Assembly (NCBI RefSeq): GCF_900112525.1
Contig: NZ_FOMD01000001.1
Coordinates: 434,001 to 498,000 of the forward strand
Direction of reading: 5' to 3'
Origin: Klenkia taihuensis
GTDB taxonomy: Bacteria; Actinomycetota; Actinomycetes; Mycobacteriales; Geodermatophilaceae
DNA: 64,000 nucleotides
Positions 41,712 to 49,641 of the stretch are shown piece by piece. Numbering within the stretch: the first letter of the stretch is position 1; each line of letters opens with the position of its first letter. Made by a program: the position numbers and the translations under genes. Under the pieces are notes generated by a model that made no database searches, was not told where the DNA came from, and worked only from the letters and a program-made list of their open reading frames with translations.

Positions 41712-43139
41712 ATGACCACCACCCCGTCGCCCGAGAGCACCGCCTTCCAGGCCGCGCTGCAGGTGATCGCCGACGTCGAGCCCGCCGTGGCCGCCGCGAT
41801 CGGCCAGGAGCTGCACGACCAGCGCGAGAGCCTCAAGCTCATCGCCAGCGAGAACTACGCCTCCCCGGCGACGCTGCTGGCGATGGGCAACTGGTTCAGC
41901 GACAAGTACGCCGAGGGCACCCCCGGCCGCCGCTTCTACGCCGCCTGCCAGAACGTCGACACCGTCGAGCGGCTCGCCGCCGAGCACGCCCGCGCCCTGT
42001 TCGGCGCCGAGTACGCCTACCCGCAGCCGCACTCGGGCATCGACGCGAACCTGGTCGCCTTCTGGGCGATCCTCGCCCACCGCGTGGAGACCCCGGCGCT
42101 CGCCGAGGCCGGGGTGAAGAACGTCGACGCGCTCGGCGAGGCCGACTGGGCGAACCTGCGCCGCGCGCTGGGCGACCAGCGGATGCTCGGCATGAGCCTG
42201 GACGCCGGTGGCCACCTCACCCACGGCTTCCGGCCGAACATCAGCGGCAAGATGTTCCACCAGGCCAGCTACGGCACCGACCCCGAGACCGGGCTCATCG
42301 ACTACGCCGCGCTGCGCAAGCAGGCGAACGAGTTCAAGCCGCTGATCCTGGTGGCCGGGTACTCGGCCTACCCGCGGCGGGTCGACTTCGCCGCGATGCG
42401 CGAGATCGCCGACGAGGTGGGCGCGACCCTGATGGTCGACATGGCCCACTTCGCCGGGCTGGTCGCGGGCAAGGTGTTCACCGGCGACGAGGACCCGGTG
42501 CCGCACGCCCACGTCGTCACCACCACCACGCACAAGTCGTTGCGCGGCCCGCGCGGCGGCATGGTGCTGGCCACCGAGGAGTACGCCCCCTCCATCGACC
42601 GCGGCTGCCCGCTGGTGCTCGGTGGCCCGCTGGGCAACGTGATGGCCGCCAAGGCGGTCGCGTTCGCCGAGGCCCGCCGGCCCGACTTCGCCGACTACGC
42701 GCAGCGGATCGTGGACAACTCCCGGGCGCTGGCCGAGTCGCTGCTGCGCCGCGGCGTCGTGCTGGTCACCGGCGGCACCGACAACCACCTGGTGCTCGCC
42801 GACGTCTCCGGCGTCGGGCTCACCGGCCGGCAGGCCGAGGCGGCCCTGCTGGAGAGCGGCCTGGTCACCAACCGCAACGCGGTGCCGGGCGACCCGAACG
42901 GACCCTGGTACACCTCCGGCATCCGGCTGGGCACACCTGCGCTGACCACCCGTGGGCTGGGCACCGCCGAGCTGGCCGAGGTGGGCGACCTGATGGCCGA
43001 CGTCCTCGAGGCCACCACCGCGGTGGGCGACTCCAAGGTCAAGTTCACCATCGCCGACGGCGTGGCCGAGCGGGTCCGCGCCCGGGCCGCCGAGATCGTT
43101 GGCGCGCACCCGCTGTACCCGGGCGTCGAGCTGGTCTGA
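41712..43139 (+). CDS. glyA: Glycine/serine hydroxymethyltransferase
   Basis: The 475-residue PLP enzyme makes glycine and methylene-THF from serine and THF. It shows [13 protein letters not shown] (about 37-49), the PLP lysine in [14 protein letters not shown] and [16 protein letters not shown]. It is longer than the E. coli enzyme (417) because of the inserts seen in actinobacterial long forms. RBS GGAGGAG five bases before the ATG. Regulated by the ZTP riboswitch; followed by palindrome copy C. Confidence 0.95.
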   Translation: MTTTPSPESTAFQAALQVIADVEPAVAAAIGQELHDQRESLKLIASENYASPATLLAMGNWFSDKYAEGTPGRRFYAACQNVDTVERLAAEHARALFGAEYAYPQPHSGIDANLVAFWAILAHRVETPALAEAGVKNVDALGEADWANLRRALGDQRMLGMSLDAGGHLTHGFRPNISGKMFHQASYGTDPETGLIDYAALRKQANEFKPLILVAGYSAYPRRVDFAAMREIADEVGATLMVDMAHFAGLVAGKVFTGDEDPVPHAHVVTTTTHKSLRGPRGGMVLATEEYAPSIDRGCPLVLGGPLGNVMAAKAVAFAEARRPDFADYAQRIVDNSRALAESLLRRGVVLVTGGTDNHLVLADVSGVGLTGRQAEAALLESGLVTNRNAVPGDPNGPWYTSGIRLGTPALTTRGLGTAELAEVGDLMADVLEATTAVGDSKVKFTIADGVAERVRARAAEIVGAHPLYPGVELV

Positions 43140-43230
43140 CCCGGGTCCTCCCGCGCAGAAGTCCGGCCCCCTGCACCAGATCTGGTGCAGGGGGCCGGAC
43201 TTCGATCAACCTCCCTGGTCATCGCTGAGC
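43140..43230. repeat. Intergenic palindromic repeat, copy C (perfect 46-base palindrome)
   Basis: A perfect 46-base inverted repeat spans 43158-43203, starting GAAGTCCGGCC and centred on CCAGATCTGG. Its right flank keeps the family tail (GATCAACCTCCCTGGTCATC), but the matching left tail is replaced. The stem differs from copies A and D (G/C-rich GGCCCCC instead of GTCCTCC) yet is exactly self-complementary. It lies between convergent glyA and the secreted repeat protein. Confidence 0.92.
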
Positions 43231-43282
43231 GGGAGGGGTGGTCCGCCGGCCCGGGGTCAGAGGGTCGGCGGACCGGGCTCGG

Positions 43283-45142
43283 TCAGGCCGCCGAGCGGCG
43301 ACGGCCGGCCAGGGCGAGGCCCAGGCCACCCGCCAGGGCCAGCAGGCCCAGGGCGGCCGCGTCGGAGACGTCGGCACCGGTGTAGGCCAGCGACGACGGA
43401 GCCGAGTAGGACGCGTTCACCGTGGTGCCGTGGCCGGAGCCGGCGACGACCGGGGCGGCGTGCTGCACCGCGGCGGCCGGGTGCGCGGCAGCCGGGGCGG
43501 CCGGGGCCGGGTGGGCCGGCTGGGCCGGCTGGGCCGGGGTCCCCGGCTGCGCCGGGTGGGTGGGACCGGCCGGGCTGGTCGGCTCCTCGGCGGAGCAACC
43601 CGAACCGGAGGCGGCGCCGTTGGCCGAGCCGCCGACGGCGGAGGTGCAGCCGTCGACCGTGGTGTCGCCGACGTGGTTGGAGGCGTTGCCGCCCTCGTTC
43701 ACGACGGTGGCGTCACCGCTGGTGGTGATCGGGTTGCAGTTGTTGTCGCTCTTGTAGTTGAAGCAGTGGACGACGACGGTGTTGCCGGAGTTGGCCCAGC
43801 CCTTGTTGCCGCCGGTCCAGGCCCACTGCCACGGGGCGACCTCGACCCAGTGGCCCTCGGCGTCGGCGTCCCCACCGGAGGCCGAGTTGCCGACGCCGGT
43901 GCTGGCACCGCCCGAGCCGGAGCCCAGGCTGACGCTCTCGGACGAGCCGGTGGCGCTGCCCGTGGAGGCGTTGCCGCCGGTGGCGCCGGTGTTGCCGCTG
44001 ACCGTGGTGTCACCGACGTGGTTGGAGGCGTTGCCCCCGTTGTTGCTGACCGACGCGTTGCCGCTGTGCGTCACCGGGTTGCAGTTGTCGTTGCTCTTGA
44101 AGTTGAAGCAGATGACGTGGACGGTGTTGCCGCTGTTCGCCGCGCCCGTGTTCCCGCCGCTGCCGGCGAACTGCCACGGGGCGACGGTGACGCCGTGCCC
44201 GTAGGCCTCGGCGTCACCGCCGCCGGCCGAGTTCGACACCGAGGTGTCGGCCCCCGACGAGCTGCCGTAGAACCAGCCGTTCAGCCAGGACAGGAAGTCC
44301 GAGACGTCGACGCTCTCCGAGCTGCCCGACGCGCTCCCGGTCGAGGCGTTGCCCCCGGTGGCGGAGGTGTTCCCGCCGACGGTGGTGTCCCCGACGGTGT
44401 TGGAGGCGTTGCCGCCGGTGTTGGTCACCGAGGCGTTGCCCGTGCTGGTCACGGGGCTGCAGTTGGAGTGGCTCTTGTAGTTGAGGCAGAGGACGTAGAC
44501 CGTGCTGCCGCTGTTCGCCGCACCCGAGTTGCCGCCGGAGATCGCCCCCTGCGTCGGCTCGACACCCACCACGTGACCCCCGGCGGTGGCGTCGCCGCCG
44601 GTCGCGGAGGAGTCGACGGAGGTCGAGGCGCCCGAGCCGCCGCCCGACGTGGACGCGACGGCCTCGGAGCCGCCGCCGGAGCTGCTGCCGCCGGTGCCGA
44701 CCGCCTCGGACGAGCCGGACGTGCTGCCGGTGGAGGCGTTGCCGCCCGTCGCGGTGGTGGTGCCGGTGACGGTGGTGTCGCCGACGGAGTTGCCGGCGTT
44801 GCCCCCGGTGTTGCTCACCGAGGCGCTGCCGCTGCTGGTCTGCGGGTTGCCGTTGCCGTCGCTGTGGACGTCCGCCCCGCCGACGGAGACCTCGTTGCCG
44901 CTGTTCGCGACGCCCTCGTTGCCGCCGCTGCCGGCGACCTGGGTGGGGGCGACGTAGACGTCGTGCCCGACCGCGTCGGCGTCGCCGCCGGTCGAGGAGT
45001 TGCCGACCTCGGTGACGGCGGTGCCGCCCCCGACGGACTCGGAGGTGGCCCCGGTGTCGGCCGAGGCGACCGCCTGGCCGAGGAGCCAGATGCCCCCGGC
45101 CATGGTGGCAACGGCGAGGCCGTTGCGCACGGTTCGGTTCAT
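43283..45142 (-). CDS. Secreted cell-wall protein with four long repeats and LAYTG sortase signal
   Basis: The 619-residue protein has a signal peptide (cut near ASA at about 28) and four repeats of 110-140 residues. Each repeat contains GGDA.A.GH.V.VAPxQ, SGGNxGxANSG, GNASV.N.GGNASN.VGDTTV and ATGGNASTGS. Repeats 2-4 also carry a Cys pair (for example VICFNFKSNDNC). A Pro/Ala-rich spacer precedes LAYTG (about 585), a hydrophobic helix and RRRSAA, an LAxTG sorting signal (class E sortase). The Gly/Asn/Ser/Thr-rich repeats suggest a beta-solenoid surface fibre. Family unknown. RBS AAGGA before ATG 45142. Confidence 0.85.
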   Translation of the reverse strand: MNRTVRNGLAVATMAGGIWLLGQAVASADTGATSESVGGGTAVTEVGNSSTGGDADAVGHDVYVAPTQVAGSGGNEGVANSGNEVSVGGADVHSDGNGNPQTSSGSASVSNTGGNAGNSVGDTTVTGTTTATGGNASTGSTSGSSEAVGTGGSSSGGGSEAVASTSGGGSGASTSVDSSATGGDATAGGHVVGVEPTQGAISGGNSGAANSGSTVYVLCLNYKSHSNCSPVTSTGNASVTNTGGNASNTVGDTTVGGNTSATGGNASTGSASGSSESVDVSDFLSWLNGWFYGSSSGADTSVSNSAGGGDAEAYGHGVTVAPWQFAGSGGNTGAANSGNTVHVICFNFKSNDNCNPVTHSGNASVSNNGGNASNHVGDTTVSGNTGATGGNASTGSATGSSESVSLGSGSGGASTGVGNSASGGDADAEGHWVEVAPWQWAWTGGNKGWANSGNTVVVHCFNYKSDNNCNPITTSGDATVVNEGGNASNHVGDTTVDGCTSAVGGSANGAASGSGCSAEEPTSPAGPTHPAQPGTPAQPAQPAHPAPAAPAAAHPAAAVQHAAPVVAGSGHGTTVNASYSAPSSLAYTGADVSDAAALGLLALAGGLGLALAGRRRSAA

Positions 45143-45337
45143 GTCGTGTCCTTCGTGCTGGTGTGCGTCGTTGCGCACGAGCGGGTGGTGCGGGATGGGT
45201 GGCGCAGGGTGGTGCGGTCTCGAGCCCCCGTGGGGACCGCGGACCCGTGGTGCCGGTCCGCCGAGCCGGGCTCGGTCGGGGCGGGGCTGCTGCGCGGGTG
45301 CCGGACTGGCCAGGCCCGGGGTGGTCGCCCGTCGTGA

Positions 45338-45356
45338 TGTGCCCCCCGTGGGCACA
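45338..45356 (-). terminator. Stem-loop downstream of the Pro/Ala/Thr-rich gene
   Basis: TGTGCCC-CCCGT-GGGCACA forms a seven-base-pair stem and five-base loop, 34 bases after the stop codon of the leftward gene ending at 45390. There is no T-run, so it would be a weak or Rho-independent-like high-GC terminator. Confidence 0.4.
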
Positions 45357-45389
45357 CCGGGGACGGGGCGGGACCGCGCGAGGAGGCGG

Positions 45390-46604
45390 TCAGTCCGGGC
45401 GGGAGCCCGGGTCGTCGTCGGTGTCGACGACGGTGGCCACGGCGGCGAGGGTGCGCGCGGTGGCGGTCCCGGCCGGGGCGGCGGGGACGGCGGAGCCGAG
45501 GACGGCGGAGGCGTTGCCGCCGCCGGTCAGTGCGGAGGCGGTCGAGGTGCCGCCGCCGGAGCTGCAGGGCGCGGGGACGGCGACCGGGGCGTCGGGCGAG
45601 CCAGGGGCCGGCAGCGGCGCGGGCGCACCGAGCGCGGACGGGCCGGCGGGGGCGACCGGGACCGCCCAGGGGGCGGGGGCCTGCGCCGGCGCGATGACCG
45701 CGTGCTGGGTGAGGGCCGTCGGGCGGTGGTGGGCGGCGGTGCGGGCCGGGGTGCCGGTGGGGGCCTCGACCGCGGCGGTGGCCGGTCCGCAGAGCGGCCC
45801 GGCGGCGGCGGTGGCGGGAGCGGTCGTCCCGGCGTCGGTCGCCCCGGCGGCCTGCGCGGCGGCGGCCTCGGCGACGGCGGTGGCGGCGTCCGCGGTGGCG
45901 GGGCGGTCCGCGGTGTCCGCGGTCGCCGGGTCCGAGCCGGCGGCCGCCGTCGTGCCGGTCGTCGTGCCGGCCGCGGTGCCCGTCCCGGTGGTGGTGGCCG
46001 TCCCGGCGGTGGAGGTCGTCCCGGTGGATGTCGTCCCGGTGGAGGTCGTCGCGGTGGCCGGGTCCGACGACGCCGCGCTGCCCGTCGCGCCGCCCGCGGC
46101 CGGGCTCGACGCGGCGGTCGTGCTGGTGGTGGTGGTGCTGGGGGTGGTGCTGGTGGTCGGGCTCGTGGTGGAGCTGGTGCCGTTGGTGGTCCCGGACGAC
46201 GTCGTGTCGCCGGCCGCGGCGGGGTCGGCGGGTGGGGGCCCGGCCGGTGGCGGCTCGGCGGGCGCGGGGTCCGCGGGCTGCCCGGACGACGGCTCGGCCG
46301 GTGCGGGGTCGGCGGGGGCCGGCTCCGTCGGGGTGACGACGTAGGTCGCCACGCCGCTGTCGGGGGCGGGTTCGGGGGCGGCGGTGGAGCTCTCCGCCGT
46401 CCCGGTGCCCGGGCTCCCGGCGGTCTCGACGGCCGCGGTGCCCGGGTCGGCGCCGCTCGCCTCGTCGGCGGACGCGGGCCCGGCGAGGGCGACCCAGGCG
46501 GCCGCGGAACCGAGGCCGAGGACGGCCCCGGTGAGCAGCCGACGGCGCCACGGCCGACCACCGGACGGCGGTCGGCCGTCTCCGGGGAGGTCGGCCTGGG
46601 TCAC
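45390..46604 (-). CDS. Secreted Pro/Ala/Thr/Ser-rich low-complexity protein
   Basis: The 404-residue protein has an N-terminal signal segment (RRRLLTGAVLGLG ... ASADEASG), then long low-complexity stretches: Pro/Ala/Glu-rich (about 70-130), Thr/Ser-rich (about 135-220) and Ala-rich. A few cysteines near 280 and 350 are followed by GGGNASAVLG, echoing the neighbouring repeat protein. No sortase signal or enzymatic motif is visible. Probably a wall-spanning, possibly glycosylated, stalk. The gene is leftward like its neighbour, with 247 bases between. Confidence 0.65.
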   Translation of the reverse strand: MTQADLPGDGRPPSGGRPWRRRLLTGAVLGLGSAAAWVALAGPASADEASGADPGTAAVETAGSPGTGTAESSTAAPEPAPDSGVATYVVTPTEPAPADPAPAEPSSGQPADPAPAEPPPAGPPPADPAAAGDTTSSGTTNGTSSTTSPTTSTTPSTTTTSTTAASSPAAGGATGSAASSDPATATTSTGTTSTGTTSTAGTATTTGTGTAAGTTTGTTAAAGSDPATADTADRPATADAATAVAEAAAAQAAGATDAGTTAPATAAAGPLCGPATAAVEAPTGTPARTAAHHRPTALTQHAVIAPAQAPAPWAVPVAPAGPSALGAPAPLPAPGSPDAPVAVPAPCSSGGGTSTASALTGGGNASAVLGSAVPAAPAGTATARTLAAVATVVDTDDDPGSRPD

Positions 46605-46749
46605 GGGTCGGAAGTTAGGGAGACCGCAAGGTCCTGACCACGAAACGAGTCACCCCTGGTCCGTTGCACGGCGTGTCGGGCCCGCCGGATCGACGGACCG
46701 TTCCGTCTCCATCACGCTGGGTTGACCCTTCCCTCGTCGGTGTGACGCG

Positions 46750-46768
46750 TGACACCATGCTGGTATCA
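46750..46768. promoter_or_regulatory. Inverted repeat, candidate operator of the RHH/Doc pair
   Basis: TGACACCATGCTGGTATCA has eight-base arms with one mismatch and a TGC centre. It lies 37 bases before the antitoxin start. Toxin-antitoxin operons with an RHH protein are usually autoregulated through such a site. Confidence 0.5.
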
Positions 46769-46805
46769 CCGGAACGGGTCGGTGCGGTGGGCGAGGGGGC
46801 CCCGG

Positions 46806-47018
46806 GTGGCGATGACGTTGCGGCTGTCGGCCGCGCAGAGCGAGGCGCTGCGGATCCAGGCGCGGGCCGAGGGCGCGTCGATGCAGGACGTCGCCAAGCG
46901 GGCCGTGTCGGAGTACCTGGACCACCACGGCCGCACCACCCCGCTCGACCTCGTGCTCGACACCGAGATCCCGCGCTACGCCGACGCGCTCGCCGAGCTG
47001 GCCCGGTGGACGGACTGA
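46806..47018 (+). CDS. Ribbon-helix-helix antitoxin-like protein
   Basis: The 70-residue protein reads MTLRLSAAQSEALRIQARAE at residues 3-22 and continues GASMQDVAKRAVSEYL, the strand-helix-helix layout of CopG/Arc-type repressors used as Doc antitoxins. GTG 46806 or ATG 46812 may start it. It overlaps the downstream doc-like gene by 13 bases, the usual antitoxin-first arrangement. The DNA-binding domain appears intact. Confidence 0.75.
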   Translation: MAMTLRLSAAQSEALRIQARAEGASMQDVAKRAVSEYLDHHGRTTPLDLVLDTEIPRYADALAELARWTD

Positions 47019-47371
47019 CCACCGACGACCTGCTGCAGGTCGCCGTCCGGGTGGTCGGGCCCGACGTCGTGGTCGCCGACCACGGCCTGCTCGCGGCCGC
47101 CGTCGCCCGGGTGACGGCGGTGGTGGACGGCGAGGACGTGTACCCCGGCCCGACCGAGAAGGCCGCCGCCCTGCTGCACTCGCTGGCGCTCAACGGCCCC
47201 CTGGCCACCGGCAACCGGCCCTTCGCGCTCGCCGCCGCCCTCGTGCTGCTGGGCCTGCACGACCAGCCGGCCACCATCTCCGGCCCCGACGCGGTCGACC
47301 TGGTCACCGGGGTGATGACCGGCCGGGTGGAGTCGGTCCACCAGATCGCGCGCGCACTGCGGGCGTCCTGA
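47006..47371 (+). CDS. Doc-like toxin with degenerate Fic motif
   Basis: The 121-residue protein matches the Doc fold (death on curing), with DLLQVAVRVVG at the start and VYPGPTEKAAALLHSLALN in the middle. Active Doc/Fic proteins then have HPxVDGNKR; here the segment is GPLATGNRP (64-72), with the catalytic His replaced by Gly64, the Asp by Thr68 and K/R shifted. Phosphotransfer activity is therefore unlikely. It may be a silenced toxin. GTG 47006 overlaps the antitoxin. Confidence 0.75.
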   Translation: MDGLTTDDLLQVAVRVVGPDVVVADHGLLAAAVARVTAVVDGEDVYPGPTEKAAALLHSLALNGPLATGNRPFALAAALVLLGLHDQPATISGPDAVDLVTGVMTGRVESVHQIARALRAS

Positions 47372-47473
47372 GACGGAACCCGCCCGTCACGACCGCGGAA
47401 CCGGGTGGGAACGCCGCCGGACCAGACTCCGGGTCCCGGCGCCCGGTGCGGGGCCCGGTCGAGGGGAGGCAGC

Positions 47474-47776
47474 GTGGTGCGGGAGCAGAGGCCGTCGATC
47501 TTCCAGCTCGGTGCGGTCGAGGGGACCGGGGGCGACACCGTGGTCTCCGGGTGGGGCCTGGGCATGTGCGCCGGCCGGTGCGCCTGCCACCGCGACCCCG
47601 CGGGCGGGCAGCTGCGGATCAGCGAGGACCGGGTCGCCGGCACGCTGGGGCTGCACTGCTTCACGGCCGCGGGGTGCGGGTGCTGCCGACCGTGGAGGGT
47701 CGACGAGCTGCGGGCCGTGCTCCGGGACGTGGCCGCGGTCGCCGCCCTCGAGGCACGGGAGCGCACCGCCGGCTGA
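47474..47776 (+). CDS. Small cysteine-rich protein, unknown function
   Basis: The 100-residue protein has two Cys/His clusters: MCAGRCACH (about 31-39) and LHCFTAAGCGCC (about 60-71), seven cysteines in all plus two His, suggesting one or two zinc or iron sites. The C-terminal third is helical. GTG 47474 (or 47477) follows GAGGGGAGG at a good distance. I do not know a family. Confidence 0.6.
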   Translation: MVREQRPSIFQLGAVEGTGGDTVVSGWGLGMCAGRCACHRDPAGGQLRISEDRVAGTLGLHCFTAAGCGCCRPWRVDELRAVLRDVAAVAALEARERTAG

Positions 47777-47945
47777 TGGACGCCGCCGTCCTGCGGTGAC
47801 CAGGGGCTGTGACGGATGGGGCGGGTGGGACAGACACACCTCCGCGAGTGTCCGGACCGTCAGCACCGGCCTCGTTACGTTGCGTTCCGACCCGCTCGGC
47901 GACGTCACCCCTCCCCGGGTGCGCGGGCAGGGACCGGAGGCATCC

Positions 47946-48974
47946 ATGGCACCGCGATCGACCGCGCGACGCTGGACCCGGACGGCGGTGCCGGCCGTCG
48001 TGGCCGGCGTGCTGCTCACCCTCACCGCGGGGCCCGCCGTCGCCGAGCCGACCACCGCCGCCGAGGCCGCCGACGCGGTCACGCAGGCCGCCCAGCAGGT
48101 CGAGGCGCTGGGCGAGCAGGTCCACGACGCCGAGCTCGCCGTGGCCGACCAGCAGGCCGCGGCCGCCGCCGCCGCGGGTGCGGCCGACACCGCCGCCGCC
48201 GCGGTGACCGCCCTGCAGCCCCAGGTCGACGCCATCGTGCGCAGCGGCTTCGTCGACGGCGTGCCGTCGGGCCTGGAGACCATGCTGAGCAGCGACTCCG
48301 CGGACGAGGTGCTGCAGCGGGTGTCCACGATCAACCAGCTCACCTCGCACACCGACGCCGTCCTCGGGCAGCTGGCGCTGGCCCAGCAGGCCGCGCAGCA
48401 GGCCCGCGCCGACGCCGACGCCGCCGCGGCGCAGGCCGCCACCGCGCTGGCCGACCTGGAGGCGCAGCAGGACCAGGTGCAGGCCCAGCTCGCCGCCTAC
48501 CGCGCCGACTACGCCCGGCTGGCCGCCCCGCTGCAGGCGCAGGTGGACCGCGCCGTCGCCGGGCCGGAGCTGTCCGCCGCGGCGATGGCCGACGCGGCGG
48601 CCGCCGCTCCCGCGGCCGCACCGAGCGAGGCGGCCGGGGTCGCGATCGAGGCCGCCCTCGCCCAGCTCGGCAAGCCCTACGTGTGGGGTTCGTCCGGTCC
48701 CGACGGCTTCGACTGCTCGGGTCTCATGCAGTACGCCTACGCGGCCGCCGGCATCTCGCTGCCGCACTCCAGCCGCGCCCAGTCCGGCCTGGGGACGCCG
48801 GTCTCGCGAGCCGAGCTGCAGCCCGGTGACCTGGTGTTCTTCTACTCACCGGTGAGCCACGTCGGCATGTACATCGGCAACGGGCAGATGGTGCACGCCA
48901 GCGTCAGCGGCCGTCCGGTCGCCGTCACCAGCGTCGACCAGCGGGGCTACGTCGGCGCGCGCCGCGTCGCCTGA
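47946..48974 (+). CDS. Secreted NlpC/P60 peptidoglycan endopeptidase (RipA-like)
   Basis: The 342-residue protein has a signal peptide (cut near 33), a long Ala/Gln-rich coiled coil (about 40-200) and a C-terminal NlpC/P60 domain with catalytic FDCSG (C257), His in HVGMYIG and HAS. It cleaves the D-iGlu-mDAP bond in peptidoglycan, likely during cell separation. ATG 47946 has GACCGGAGG upstream. Its 3' end is antisense to the tail of the DedA gene. Confidence 0.9.
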   Translation: MAPRSTARRWTRTAVPAVVAGVLLTLTAGPAVAEPTTAAEAADAVTQAAQQVEALGEQVHDAELAVADQQAAAAAAAGAADTAAAAVTALQPQVDAIVRSGFVDGVPSGLETMLSSDSADEVLQRVSTINQLTSHTDAVLGQLALAQQAAQQARADADAAAAQAATALADLEAQQDQVQAQLAAYRADYARLAAPLQAQVDRAVAGPELSAAAMADAAAAAPAAAPSEAAGVAIEAALAQLGKPYVWGSSGPDGFDCSGLMQYAYAAAGISLPHSSRAQSGLGTPVSRAELQPGDLVFFYSPVSHVGMYIGNGQMVHASVSGRPVAVTSVDQRGYVGARRVA

Positions 48975-49580
48975 CCGCTTCCGCGACCGCCGCCCGCGCA
49001 CCTTCCACGCGACGACGACGGCGACCACCACGACGGCGGCGACCACCGCACCGGTGGTGCCGACCTTCGAGGCCACGGTCTCCCACGAGGCCCCGGCCAG
49101 GTAGCCGAGGAGCACCGCACCGACGCCCCAGACCAGCCCGCCGACCGCGTTCCAGGCCAGGAAGGTCCGGTAGCGCATCCGGGCGGCCCCGGCCAGCGCC
49201 GGGGTGACCGCGCGCAGGAACGCGGTGAGCCGGGCCAGGAACACCGCCGGGCCGCCGCGCCGGGCCAGGGTGTCCGACGCTGCGTCGATGCCCTGCTGGT
49301 GCCGGCGCGCCAGCCGGCCGGCGAGCAGGCGCGGCCCGAACCGCCTGCCGACCTCGTAGCCCAGGCTGTCGCCGACGACCGCCGCCGCGACCACCAGGGC
49401 GCCGAGCAGCCAGACGTCGCCGTGGCCCTGCGAGGCGGCCACCCCGCCCAGCACGACCGCGGTCTCCGCCGGTACGACGAAGCCGACGAACAGGGCGTCC
49501 TCGACGACGACCAGGGTCACCACGACCGCGTAGACCCAGATCGCCGGGACCGACAGCAGGCGTTCGAGCAGGGCGGTCAT
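48846..49580 (-). CDS. DedA-family membrane protein (second)
   Basis: The 244-residue protein has about five membrane segments, a DedA core with FVGFVVPAETAVVLGGVAA (about 31-49) and VFLARLTAFLRAVTPALAG (about 113-131), and a soluble C-terminal tail. The last 43 codons overlap the NlpC gene on the opposite strand; the tail may be non-essential or the frame extended by mutation of an earlier stop. ATG 49580 is the natural start. Function as a lipid flippase is inferred from the family. Confidence 0.85.
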   Translation of the reverse strand: MTALLERLLSVPAIWVYAVVVTLVVVEDALFVGFVVPAETAVVLGGVAASQGHGDVWLLGALVVAAAVVGDSLGYEVGRRFGPRLLAGRLARRHQQGIDAASDTLARRGGPAVFLARLTAFLRAVTPALAGAARMRYRTFLAWNAVGGLVWGVGAVLLGYLAGASWETVASKVGTTGAVVAAVVVVAVVVAWKVRGRRSRKRSGDAARADVAPLVDAGDGDRTAADAGVHHLPVADVHADVAHR

Positions 49581-49641
49581 GCGACGGGTCGTGCCCCACC
49601 GACTGGGCCGTGGCTGTCCGGACCCTGTGGGTCCCCGGGGA

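Noticed and set aside
45000-46637. Long Gly/Arg-rich plus-strand frame opposite the secreted protein
   Set aside because: It is the antisense of a Pro/Ala/Thr-rich gene and has the composition expected of a shadow.
47777-47945. Possible c-di-AMP riboswitch before the NlpC/P60 gene
   Set aside because: Such riboswitches often precede wall hydrolase genes in actinobacteria, but I could not find the conserved ydaO-type segments here.
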